DNA of 43,952 bases from Bondarzewia mesenterica (Eukaryota; Basidiomycota; Agaricomycetes; Russulales; Bondarzewiaceae). Below are positions 12,301-23,159 of the stretch, piece after piece. Made by a program: the position numbers and the translations under genes. Every line of letters starts with the position of its first letter. Position 1 is the first letter of the stretch. Under the pieces are notes generated by a model. That model saw only the letters and a list, made by a program, of their open reading frames with translations, searched no databases and was not told the origin of the DNA. The DNA lies in the NCBI GenBank assembly GCA_004802705.1, contig SGPL01000273.1, positions 1 to 43,952 of the forward strand. The letters run 5' to 3'.

Positions 12301-12635
12301 TCGGCCACAAGTCATTTCTCTTTCATAGCTCGGTCAGACAGGCCAACAGCTAGAAGAAGAAGACTCGGGCATGGAATGAGGTGACCATTCCAGAAGGCAA
12401 TGTCCATGAACATTCAAAGATATACATTGTATGTCGGCAAGCCATGGTGTGCCTCGGGGCCGATGTGGATGTGCTCAGTGTGTACAAGGAATTAAAGAAA
12501 GATCATCTCAATGCGAGCACGGCGATCATGGAGCTGAGTCTGCTGGGGACTAGAAAGAAAGGCTTGTCATGGATTTGGAACATGGATGTTCTCCAGGATA
12601 CTAGAGACAATGGGTGGATGGAGGAGTGTGAGTGA
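9334..12635 (+). pseudogene. KDZ transposase with CxC2 cysteine cluster, broken and 3'-truncated
   Basis: KDZ (Kyakuja-Dileera-Zisupton) proteins are DNA transposases common in Agaricomycetes. A plausible start at 9334 opens MGSRKQRYASL. The CxC2 cluster is seen at 9738-9850 (WRCLDCFGRPMLCIGCCREA). Core motifs follow: FQILDDFLIDNLKCKTTALN (10225-10285), CLACPQPGVNIPDNW (10520-10566), FVMDGNFSAEHMKMKNLWD (10606-10660), AVNQANANRHNLEAIGIGAT (10820-10880), MNMDYSLSGAL (11036), MYDVMCQYGMHLL (11102-11140) and GVWHIHGHQKQCFC (11203-11245). An intron at about 10941-11031 has good GT-AG ends. Stops at 10441, 10462, 10928, 11402 and 12255 each sit where the family usually has Arg, Trp or Gln. The C-terminal helical region runs to 12625 (SWIWNMDVLQD), then stops abruptly at the Helitron junction. 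Not functional as it stands. Confidence 0.85.
10941..11031 (+). repeat. Intron of the KDZ gene carrying GATGCC-like hexamers
   Basis: The intron starts GTAAGCT and ends TTGTTTAG. Inside it, 10977-11011 reads as two near-copies of GATGCCGATGCTGCC. Similar hexamers occur in exons and introns of all four transposon pseudogenes. Confidence 0.7.
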
Positions 12636-12636
12636 C

Positions 12637-15600
12637 CTACCTTTCTACAATCAATATATAATTAAAGTATCATCTGGAATGCATAAAATTAAATCTAATG
12701 CTGTATTTTTCTCAACGCCTATACCGAAAGTATATGCAAAATTACCTCCTAGTCGTGACGAGTTGAACAAAGTACTTGCATATATTTATACTGGACCAAC
12801 AAGGCCTACATAATTAGATCATAGGTGAACTCCTCTTTTAGTGCGAAGAAATAAAGTTGCATCTGCGCTTGAGTGGTTGGAATTGAATCATAAAGATTAT
12901 GCTGATTTAGAAATATCACAAGAGAATTTGAATTCATACAAAGATAATGAACCTGCAGTAGCATGTTTATATTATTCAAATCAAGGGCATAATAAGGAAT
13001 TAGAATCTGTAGCAAAATATGAAGCTGATAAAGAAGAAGGTGTGAATGATGGTGAATGTCCTTTTATTGTATATGGATTGATAGGTGATAAAGTTGTAAA
13101 TTTATCAACAAAAGTTTTAAAAACTTTAGCATTGCAACATTTGACTCAAGGTGATAAAATTTTAGGCATAGGTCATGCTGAAACACCTGAATCAATTTAT
13201 CACAATTCACAATTATATCCTCAAATCTTTCCTTGGCTATTTCCTTATAGTTTAGATGGTTTAGAAAATTGCAAAATATTATTGAATATCTCAGAAAATG
13301 CTCAAAAGAAACAGCTACTCATGTATCATAATAAATGATTTCAACTTGAGCCATTATTTCCTTTAACAGCATTTAATCATGAACAAATTAAAGATTCTAC
13401 AACTAGTGGATATCTTCTTGCAAATAAAAAGGTATTTCCTAATATTGTAAATAAGCTTATGAATATGAATCAAGAGACACTATCAAATTTAATAAATAGA
13501 TTGAAAGTAGGTGAACATGTGAAGCCTTCAACTAATGAAGAAAAAGCTTGTTTTCAAATTCTCAATGACATTGATCATATAGCTGGACATGTTGATGGAT
13601 CACAAACACAAAAGAAATATATGTGTTATGAAATATGGGCTTTGACAGCTTATCTTGGTGCTTCTTCATAGTTTATCACATTTGCACCAGCTGATAATAA
13701 GCATCCTATTTCATTATATTATGCAAATACTAGAGATATCTTTAAACTAAATTTAAAAATCTCAGATGACAATCACTACAAGTTGATTGCAAATAATCCA
13801 GTTGCTGGAGCACAATATTTTAAATTAATTGTTGATGCATTCATAACACATATCTTAGGAGTGAATACAAAACATTCTGGCATATATGGTGATACATCAG
13901 GGTATTATGGTACTGTTGAGCAACAAGGAAGATTGACTTTATATTTGCACATGCTTTTATGGATAAAAAACTCACTCACACCACAAGAAATTAGAGATTG
14001 CTTATTGCAATCAGACTCAAATTTTCAAAAGTGAATGATTAAATATTTGGAAGGTATATATCAAGGTGAATTTTTAACAGGAATAATGGAGAATGTGAAA
14101 GAAAAATTTGCCATGAAACAAAATAAAAATCTAAATTGATTGAAAGCAACAGAATGCCTTCCACAAGCTGTACCATTAAAATGTGATGATTTTACTTGTG
14201 ATAATTGTGAATCTTGTGAAAAAAATGAAACTTGGTGATCTGAATATCAAGAAGATATAGACGAACTTTTATTTCAATCAAATGTTTATGATTGCAATAA
14301 AAGCCCTAGTTGCATTGGAGGAGTTTGTAAAGCAAGATTCCTTCATGAGATTCATCCATGTTCAACTATTGATATAGACACAGGATATATTCAAATGAAG
14401 AAAAGTGAAGCTTGGTTGAACACTTTTACTCCTTAGTTGACTTATTTATTACGATGCAATATTGATATCACAAGCTTGTTATCTGATACAGCAATTAAGG
14501 CTGTAATTGCATATGTAGCTAATTATATAGTTAAAACACCTTTGAAAACACATGTTATCTTTGAAACAATGAAGGCAATTTTACAAAGAAATACAGAGTT
14601 GATTAATGGAACTTTAAAGCAAAAGGAAAAAGCACGAAAATTATTAAGTTAGTTAGTTAATGCATTATCTATAAAAGCAGAAACTGGAGGACCAATGGCA
14701 TCTTTATATCTATTAGGACATCTTGATTATTACACAAACTGTAAATTTTACCCATTTTATTGGACAAACTTTGTGAAAAAAGTAGAGCAAGATTGTGGAG
14801 ATCTTGATAATGAAAAATATGAAGAAAAGGTTGTAATAAGTCATAATAATGATACTTACATTGACATTTTAATGATGTCTGATTATATATATTGTCCTAA
14901 AATGTATAATGATATGAACTTATATAATTGGATGTGATTGACATATAAAGTGAAAATTAGAAGTAAAAAAGAAAAAATTAGTCAAAAATATATTGAACCA
15001 CATCCACAAAAAGAAACTCATAAATTAGTCCTTCAGTCTGAAAGTCAAAGCAAAGTGCTAAATTTTGTAGGTGGCACATTGCCTAGACGTGATCAAGACA
15101 ACAGAGAGGACTATTGTAAAATAATGTTAATATTGTTTAAACCATGGTGAATAAGTACTTGAAAATAGCAAAGGACACTTGAAATAAAGAGTTTAAATCT
15201 CATGCATTTACAGATAAACAAGAAGAAATCATGAAATTCATGCATCTAAAATATGAATGTAATGATGCACGTGATGATTTTTCTTTGTAAAGAAAAAATA
15301 AATCTAAAAATGGATTTCTTTTCAATTTTATAAAAGAACAAATGAATGATTTAGATCAAGAAAATAATATTCATGAAACTTTGAATGAAAATGACATGAA
15401 CTCTGCACAAAACAATTGAACGATGAATGGAATGATTTAAGCAAGTAAGCTATGAATCATTTACATCAAATGAATGTCATAAGTTTTGTATTGAGATCAT
15501 GTGGATGGCTTGATATAATGTCCAACATAAATACTATAAATGTGCCAAAGGATAATTCATTGTATACTGGAAATGAGCATACAGCAAATGAATAGAAATA

Positions 15601-17105
15601 GGTATTAAGTAGCAAGTGAGATTAAATGATTGCAAATCGTGAAGAATAAGCTGTCAAGGTACCTTCAAGGTTTAAGCACAAGGCTTTATTATTGAATTTG
15701 AATCCAAATGAGGTGAGAATTATAGATAAAGCATATTTGATTCATTCTTTCAAAGCACAATCTAGTGATAAACAAAAAACTATTGATGATACAGTTATAC
15801 AATTCAAGTTGAATAGTGAGCAAGAGTGAGCATTTCAGCTTGTTGCAAATCATGTAGTGGAATAAAATAGAGATCAAATTAAAATGTATTTAGGAGGTAT
15901 GGCAGGAACAGGAAAATCACAAGTCATAAAAGCATTGATTAATTTTTTTAATGTGAACAATGAATCATATTGCTTTTTAGTTTTAGCACCAACTGATTCT
16001 ACTGTTGCTCAAGTTTTAGGATCAATATATCATTCAATCCTTGGTATTACAGGATGGAGTGTTAGTAACAACATGCAAATAATTGCTAATGTGAAAGCAA
16101 GACTTGAACATGTTGATTATGTATTTTTAGATAAAATATCTATAGTTAACTGTAAAAGTTTATACAATATATCAGCACAAATGTGCAAGGCTTTAGAAGA
16201 ATTCAATTATGCTTTTGGTGAAATTAACATGATATGTGCAGGTGATTTTGCACAACTTCTACCTCCTGGTGCAGTGCCATCTTTATATAGTCGAAATGTA
16301 ACTTTTTTTCAAATGCATCACACAAATAGCTATTTAAATCAATAAAAAGCTATGAGAAAATTTGCTTAGCATAAATTTATAACAGTTGTTATTTTGAGAC
16401 AAAATATGAGGCAAAGAAATTAATCAAAAGAAGATCAAGATTTTAGAAATGCTTTAGAAAATATGTGGTATCATGATTGTACAAAAGATGACGTTGTTTT
16501 ATTGAATTTAAGAATTGCAGAAAGAGGAATTAATAATTTAAAGCTAACTGACTCCAACTTTCATGATGTTTCAATTATAATATCATACAATGCACATAGA
16601 GATAAAATAAATAAATTAGGCACAGAGTGATTTATAAAAAAGTCAAATCAACAAGTCTCAACATTTTATTTAGTTGATAAGTGGGCTTCTTTGAATAATG
16701 ATGATAAAAAGGTGCAACACAAAAAGAAGATTTCTGATCCACTTCATAGTAAAAATGAAATCTTTGAAGACTTGTAAGAAAGAATCTGGAATTTGCCACA
16801 TGCTTGCAGTGAAAATCATCCTAGAATATTAAAATTATGTATAGGATTGCCAATGATAATTAAATGCAATAAAGCAACAGAATGTTGTGTAATAAATAAA
16901 GCTGAAAGAATAATAGTTGGTTGGAAAGAAGATAAAATAGATAATGAACATGCATGTTTGAATACAGTATTTATAAAGTTAATAAATTCACCAACTACAA
17001 TACAACTTGATGGCTTACCATTGAATGTAATTTCTCTTTCAAGTCAAACTTTTGATATCAAATGTGAATTACCTAATGGTAAAACAGTGAATATCAAATG
17101 AACTC
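12637..17105 (+). pseudogene. Helitron Rep/helicase (RepHel), degenerate, both ends missing
   Basis: RepHel proteins nick single strands with a HUH Rep domain and unwind with a Pif1-like helicase for rolling-circle transposition. The first recognisable residues, LPFYNQYIIKVSSGMHKI, are internal to the family, so the N-terminus is missing. The Helitron_like_N region follows (IANNPVAGAQYFK, GIYGDTSGYYGTVEQQGRL). The HUH motif reads YLH at 13942-13950: the first His is Tyr, a one-base C-to-T change. Helicase motifs are Walker A GGMAGTGKSQ (15894-15923), a Walker B-like VFLDKIS (16120-16140, with Lys where Glu is expected) and GDFAQLLPPG (16242-16271). At least ten in-frame stops are present, for example 13336, 13669, 14032 and 14935. 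The reading fades after 17101, before the last helicase motifs. The segment is far more AT-rich and CpG-poor than either flank. Confidence 0.85.
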
Positions 17106-17215
17106 AAGTTTCTTTATGTGTAATTCTGTCCAAGAATGACCTTCAGCATCTAGACTTTGTTGGGAAACCTTCGCATCTCACCGCCGCCATCAGGTGGTCC
17201 CATTCCCGTTTCTTC
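17106..17215. other. Junction between Helitron remnant and ABC ATPase gene
   Basis: AT-rich Helitron sequence gives way to GC-richer sequence around 17,140-17,160. The frame beginning SHLTAAIR near 17,175 may be eroded N-terminal ABC sequence, with shifts and stops. No hairpin followed by a terminal CTRR, the usual Helitron 3' end, was identified. Confidence 0.45.
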
Positions 17216-18840
17216 TTGAGGAGTCATCTCGGCCTCATAGCCTGCCGCATGAGCAATGTGTCTTTTGTCTCATTTGCCCATCGTCCCAATGCCGCCGGCG
17301 GTGCATTTTACGACTATACTGCTCGATATGGTGCCGTCCGCGAAGAGGATCGCGTCACTTTACGGCAGAGTATGTTTCCCGAGGAGGCAGGCCTCATACG
17401 CGATTCGATCCAGTCATTCGTGGTTGACGAAGTGCACAACAACGTGGAAGATAAGGAGGAAAGGGTGAGGCATTTTCAGGAATGGGTAAAAAATCTCGGA
17501 CTCCAGGAACTATTGGACTTGCCTCTAATTGCCTTGAGTAATGGGCAGACAAGGAGAGCGAGAATCGTTAAGGCCCTACTGAAGAAACCACAGGTGCTTC
17601 TGCTGGACGAACCTCTCAGTGGGTGGAGGATCTTTTCGGATTTGTCCTGTGCGCAAAACTGAATTCGTCATCAGCTGGCCTTGACGTTCAAACACGTTCA
17701 ACTCTGATTTCTCTGTTGCACACATTGCACAAATCCTGCAGCCCGCGCGTCATCATGGGCTTGCGGATGCAGGACCCTATACCAGAATGGATCTCGCATC
17801 TCGCTCTCGTCTCCAGCGGTCGAGTGCGAACTGGTCAGAAGGAAGAAGTACTAGCGGAGGTAGAAGAGGACAACAAGCGAGCTAGAGAGAGTCCACACTT
17901 CGTCGGCACCGATAAAAGTGCCGTTAAAGAAAATCCATCCAAAGTCCTCATCGACATGCGGAACGTGAACGTGAAGTATCACGAGCGTCATGCAAGGGTT
18001 TCATATCGTGGGTAATAGGTTCAATCACTGATATTTCATTGACAGGTGCTCAAAGATATCAACTGGACGATTTGCGCTGGAGACCGCTGGCATCTTCAAG
18101 GCGCGAATGGTAAATGACTATCACTCCCCAAAACCACATGATCATCTAACGTCAAACACAAAAATCGCAAAGGCTCTGGCAAAACGACCCTTCTATCTAT
18201 CCTCACCGGCGATCACCCACAATCCTATACGCAACGGTCGCCATCCTCACTCACCCTTTTTGGCACCCCACGCCGCTCGCACGCAACCACGACACTGCGG
18301 ACACGCATTGGCGTCATATCGCCTGAGCTCTACAACGCATGGCCTCGCGCGCGGGACATGAGCGTCTGGGAGGCTGTTGCAACTGGTTTTGATGGCGGTT
18401 TCGTGCCACTTGGCGACCGCGGGCTAGGCGTCGGTTTACGCGGCGAACTTAGCCACGAGGAACTTGAATGGCGAGAGCGGCGGCTTTGGAACGTACTCGA
18501 GGCCTTGGGACCGCAGACATGGGGTAACGAAGTGAAGCCCGAGTCTATGGAGGAGTTCGCCTACCGCAAATTCTCTGAACTCCCAGCGGGCGTGCAGAGC
18601 ATGGTTCTATTGATGCGTGCGCTTGTTGGGCAGCCTGAAATTGTGTTGCTAGACGAGGTGTGGGCTGGGATGGATGAAAGTATGATTGCAGCGGCGAGAC
18701 GCTATCTCAAGGAAGGCGGCGGTGTGGATGAGGAACAGGGTGTTGTTGTCATCAGTCATTGGGAAGAAGAGGTTCCATGGGGATCAGAGGAGGGCGTGAG
18801 GCGGTTCAGGCTGGAGAATGGCATTGGCCGCGAAGCTTGA
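17216..18840 (+). CDS. Two-domain ABC ATPase, N-terminal part missing
   Basis: Two ATP-binding cassettes occur in one chain without membrane segments, like the soluble fungal proteins related to yeast YDR061W. Exons 17216-17618, 17675-17997, 18046-18109 and 18173-18840 join to 485 codons plus stop, with good splice ends. Cassette 1 retains the signature ALSNGQTRRARIV, Walker B VLLLDEPLTGLD (across the first intron), and AGGAFYDYTARYGAV upstream. Its Walker A is absent, because the family's first 100 or so residues should lie left of 17,216, where the Helitron remnant sits. Cassette 2 is complete: Walker A GANGSGKTTLL spans the third intron, a signature-like FSELPAGVQSM follows, and Walker B is IVLLDEVWAGMD. 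The Met at 17216 is only the first in frame and may not be a true start. The gene may now be a pseudogene. Confidence 0.75.
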
Positions 18841-19270
18841 AGCTTGAAGTGTTTGTTACGATAGTGCTTTCCCCAAATCTGCCGCAAGGCTCCTTACCAG
18901 CGATATCGGAACGAGACACTGCATTTAAAGATGCAACACAGTTCTCGTGTGCCGTTCCACCGCAGCTTTTTGGAAAGAATTGGTAATTACACAACTTGAA
19001 AAGAGTTTTGCAGACGCTACACAAACAGAGCAACAGCACGACGGGAAAGAGCAACGACAACTTCAGCGATAACAACGTAGCAAAGCACAAGCAGGAAATT
19101 CTGACTCTTTTATGCAAAAAAAAAAAAACATAAAAGGCACCTACGGCCGTTGGGATATTGAAAAATGTATGCTCGGTTTGGAAGAAGAAAAATCAAGACA
19201 ACACATGTGACGCAATACCGACAGCCGATGCTGGACACCTCACTTGAGCACACTTGAACTAGATATACAC
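18841..19270. other. Intergenic, convergent 3' ends
   Basis: 430 bases between the stops of the ABC gene and the minus-strand gene. It contains a short A-run at 19118-19129. No gene seen. Confidence 0.6.
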
Positions 19271-21638
19271 TTACCATGGGCCTTCCGATACGTTCGTCCA
19301 CCCTGACTCCGAGACCCCATCGTCGATCTCAACTTCGTCCTTCTTGCTGCTCCTCATCTGCCTCTCACGGCCGCTGTTGGAAACAGAATCCCATGGCGTA
19401 GCAGACGTGGATGCCCATCCACCAGCCTTGTTTTGATTCATATTCCAAGAATCTGCATTTGGGGTCCAGTCCCGGGAGTACCAGGCGTCCTCTTCGTCCT
19501 TGCTTGCAGACGCAGAAGGTGTATGTGTTTCCTTTTCCGTGCCCTCATCGGAGGAGTTGTAATCGGACCTCTCCCGAGACGGAGGGTTAGAGCCAGAACC
19601 TTCTGCGTCTTGGGTGATGGCATTCCTGTTCCGCCTTCCGCGACCACCTCTGCCGCGACCTACGAAAGAAGAAATAATAAACCAGAACTTATTAGACCAG
19701 CCACAGACCAGTGCGGCAATTTTACAAAATTAAAAGTCGATGAACCACTCACCTCTTCCACCACGTCCTCCACGGCACACCCCTGCCTCCGCCTCCTTCT
19801 GACGTTTCTTCTCGCGCTCATATTTATGCCGTTCTTGGCATAGCTTAGTGCACTTGACACCATGAAACTTGCACCGCCATTCGCTCGTTTCGGCTTCGGG
19901 CTCATGATAATGCTCCCAAAGTGAAGAAGAATCCGTCTCGTCATCCGCGGGCGCATCCACGAATTGAGCGGCATTGACAGGCGGGTTGGGAAAAGTAAAC
20001 TCGTCGTCGTCGTCGTCATCTTCGTTGGCAAACGCTGCCATTGCACGTGAAACTGTGCTCGGATCATCGCTATCGATATCGCCATCGCCATCGCCATCGC
20101 CATCGCCGTCTGCGCGTGCGTTGGCGTTGCCCAAAGTGATCTCAAGATCGTCGTCACTGTCCTCAGGGTAATCGCTCCATAACATCTTCGCCGGCTGGGG
20201 AGCAGCCGTGGGCTTAGGAGGCAGGCCTGGCGGCGGCGGTAACGGAACTTGATCAGCACGGATCGTCGGAGTAGTATTCGAGGACCAAGCGGCATTCGAC
20301 TGGAACGGAGGTGCCGTAGCATTCAATCCTCGAGGGGCAGCATTCATTCCTGAAGGAGCAGTATTTCCTATAATTAAAACTCAGTGAGACTAAAGCAGAG
20401 TGCAATCAAAGAAATACGTACGGGCATTTGATTGGGACGCGGTAGAGGTGACGTCGGGTGCTGGTGAATCTCTGTCGCCTTCGACGACGGAATATCTCAG
20501 CAACTATGGGGATCCGCTGAGAAAGCATACGTACTAGGAGGCCTGCTGACAGACGTCCGCGTACTAGGAGTAGCTAAACCAGATGTCGAGAGCTGGTTCC
20601 CAACCTTCTTTTTCTTTTTCTTGGACTTTGAAGAGCTCAAAGATTGCGATTGCGATCCATTCCCCCTCGCTTCTAACCACTGTGATGATCCAACTGCAGC
20701 ATGGGCAGGTGAGTATTTGCCGCATGATGCACAGGTGAGCGTACCTGGAGGCTCCGGACGTGACGGAGGCGGGGGGAACAACTTCACTGGAAGCGGGCAA
20801 CACATAGGTTTATTACTGTTCGCTTCCGACGGAAGATCACAGTAATGTGAAGCCGGGTATGGGTAGGCAACGCGGTTGGGCTCAAAAAACTTCCCATTTT
20901 CGTCCTCTCTAGGAAGAAATGGCCGGCGGAAGTCCCAACTTCTGAACCAATTATCCTTGATATCGATACGTTTCCATCCTAAATGAAGTCAGTCCAGCTT
21001 GAGCAACCATCTCGTGTAACTATTTCTTTCCCTCAGCCAGGAACCCTCAAGCATCAACCCGGTATAAGGTAGTATTACAGGGTGTGATGAAATCACCGAA
21101 AAAGATATACGGTTCCTGTCCTCAAGGTTCATGTGAGGTGCAAGCTGAGGAATGCCACTTACTGGCGTTGCGTTGAAGACCGCAAATACGACTGGACAAA
21201 TTGAAAAGAGGTGGAGAAGAAAGAGCACTTACCATCTTTCTCGATGTCGCGCGAATTGCTATGCTTGCAGTAATAGATTCGGGTCACCCTGACGCTCTGC
21301 TCTTGGGTGGGGTCGGTCAGCACCTCAGACCACTTATGGGCACCAAGGAGTCTAGGAAAGTTGCCAAAATCGCGATCGATCTCGAGAATGACCATGCTTG
21401 GAGCCTATACTGAAAGATTCACGATAGTTTCGGCTCAGAACAATGCACGAACACCCACCGATGGCTTGTGGAAGAAAGCGATCAATGCTGTGGGCCCTGT
21501 GCAGCAAGCGAGCCAGCGTACGAAATCATACTGTTCTTGACGTTCCTCAAAGTTGGTACATAGAGGGTATGGATGTATGATTGAAAGATATTTTGGCCGA
21601 TCGTCGACCGGACTGGGACTCTTCTCGCGTTTGGGCAT
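19271..21638 (-). CDS. Conserved fungal protein with acidic and Gly/Arg-rich regions, function unknown
   Basis: Exons 21638-21459, 21404-21233, 20978-20535, 20478-20422, 20367-19753 and 19659-19271 join into 618 codons plus stop. An in-frame Met at 21653 is an alternative start. The N-terminal 190 residues (VRWLACCTGPTALIAFFHKP, LLGAHKWSEVL, DIKDNWFRSWDF) resemble proteins I remember from other Agaricomycetes, without a named domain. Then come a Pro-rich stretch, a CxxC pair (TCASCGKYSP), and poly-Lys and Ser-rich segments. A strongly acidic region follows with an Asp-Gly run encoded by a hexamer microsatellite (20077-20108). A possible zinc-binding segment is CKFHGVKCTKLCQERH. Next are RG repeats (GRGGRGRGRGGRGRR, across the last intron) and a Trp/Ser-rich C-terminus. 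RG repeats are typical of RNA-binding proteins; a role in RNA metabolism is only a guess. Confidence 0.75.
20077..20108. repeat. GCCATC hexamer microsatellite in a coding exon
   Basis: About five tandem copies of GCCATC on the plus strand. On the minus strand these encode the Asp-Gly run of the overlapping gene. Its length is likely to vary between strains. Confidence 0.85.
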
Positions 21639-22283
21639 GGCGGAGGGGTACAATGAAGCCGACGAAAGAACCGTGCCTTTATATGCCTGACCTCGAGGCG
21701 CCTCAACGACCGCGTGGCATCAATGAGGCTGGACGGAATAAAGAAATGCAGTTTCTTTCGAGAGGGCGCAGATTGAGGGCGAAATATTGTAGTGTTAAAA
21801 GGGAACAAAACGCGCGGTTCAAGGCAAGTCGATTTAGTTCCATCTTGATAGTCAAAAGCTTCCGCTCCGCGGCGCCTGAGAAACGTGGGAAGTACATACT
21901 AGATAAAGTAGGTCTGTATGCCTTGTTCACACCAGTGACACCACAGTCCACTGCGCCTCAGCACCGCAAAACTGTGCAGCGATATGCTACGCTCTGTAGA
22001 AGGCGCAGCTGGGTTATATTTACCGTCGAATTGCGAGACTTTACATGATATTTAGGTGCTTCACCTCTTGCGGAAAACTGGGGCATGGGTGAAGGGCCGA
22101 TTCGATATCGAGTTGATGCAGCTCCTGTTTTGCACGGGCACTGTATCAAGGTGGCAGATCTAATCCCAAAATATCGCAGAGACCGTTGAAGTCGGGGCCC
22201 AAGCGGCAAGAATTTTGCATACCAAGAAGAAAATTCATACGCCAAGCCTGAAGTATAATACACACTTCCGTGACATGCATATG
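21639..22283. other. Intergenic between two minus-strand genes
   Basis: 645 bases upstream of the 21638 start. The open frames here lack family resemblance and splice support, so it is read as the promoter of the left gene and the 3' end of the right one. Confidence 0.5.
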
Positions 22284-23159
22284 CTAAAAGAAGCATACAA
22301 TAACGACGGTCGCAAATTGCAGTACCGCTCCCAGTATCCCAGCATCCGCGTAAAATATTGGCCACTCTGCCACCACCAAAATGACGAGGCAGACGGCGAA
22401 ATAACGCTTGAGAAACGAGTCGGAACCAAATGATGTTACTGTTTCACGCATGATCCATTTGATTTGCGGCAGCCCCATGCCCTGCAGACCCGCTTTAAAC
22501 GTGTCTCCTGGCTGTTCGTTCCCTAATGACAGTGTGATGCATGTATCTTCAGATCACAACAATGTGGCTTACAATAGACACACATAACCCTCGTGTCGTC
22601 CGTTAGATTGTTAACAGCAAGGGGCGACAATCTATTCGGATCAGCCGATTCGAACAAGCGCCAGCGGATAGGGTCAATAGGCTAGTAGAGCGTAAAGTGA
22701 GCTCTTGATTGACGGTTGATAGTGGATGTCCTCACCTTGCAATCCTGTATGCCCCACCACGCGTTGATCTGTTGCAAGTTGAAATTGCCGTTCGAGTCGA
22801 GCGGGAAGTCAACTTGGTCCAACCAGCACTTTCTTCTAGCAAGGGCTTCTTTTGAGTTGTAAAGCCTAACACGAATGCATCTGCGAGGTGCGACGCAAAA
22901 ATTAGCAAGAGAGGCGAAGATGGTTAGTAAGAGCCAGGCAAACGGGAAGGACGTTGCAAGACAGCAAACGTCGGGAGCAGCATAGGTCTGAAGTGCATTG
23001 AACTTACCCGGGTGTTGGACGCGGCGAAACGTTACCGCTGCGCCTCACAGGCATGCCCAAGTACCATAAAAGTCCGACCCTGATGTACTCGGTCATGCAT
23101 GGGTTGTTTCTCTCGATGTAGAGAATGAGACTGTCAGTTTCTTGATCACTGGGATTCAT
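22284..23159 (-). CDS. Small protein with C-terminal membrane hairpin, function unknown
   Basis: Exons 23159-23008, 22880-22736, 22681-22573 and 22522-22284 join with GT-AG introns into 214 codons plus stop, phases agreeing at every junction. The family was not recognised. The N-terminal 140 residues look like a soluble domain with several Trp residues (INAWWGIQDCKPIDPIRWRL, ARRKCWLDQVDFPLDSNG). After MRETVTSFGSDSFLKR comes a hydrophobic stretch of about 40 residues (RYFAVCLVILVVAEW, GILGAVLQFATVVIVCFF). It reaches the very C-terminus, suggesting two close membrane spans or a tail anchor. An in-frame Met at 23207 is an alternative start. Intron lengths and exon closure support a real gene. 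Confidence 0.6.

Noticed and set aside
19660..20322. Long 220-codon minus-strand frame
   Set aside because: It is a shadow of exon 5 in the gene at 19271-21638, whose other frame carries the acidic, Cys/His and RG features and splices correctly.
22640..22670. tRNA T-loop-like GATTCGAA and similar sites (also 35270, 40865)
   Set aside because: No matching acceptor stem, anticodon arm or A box could be folded around them; the first lies within a coding exon.
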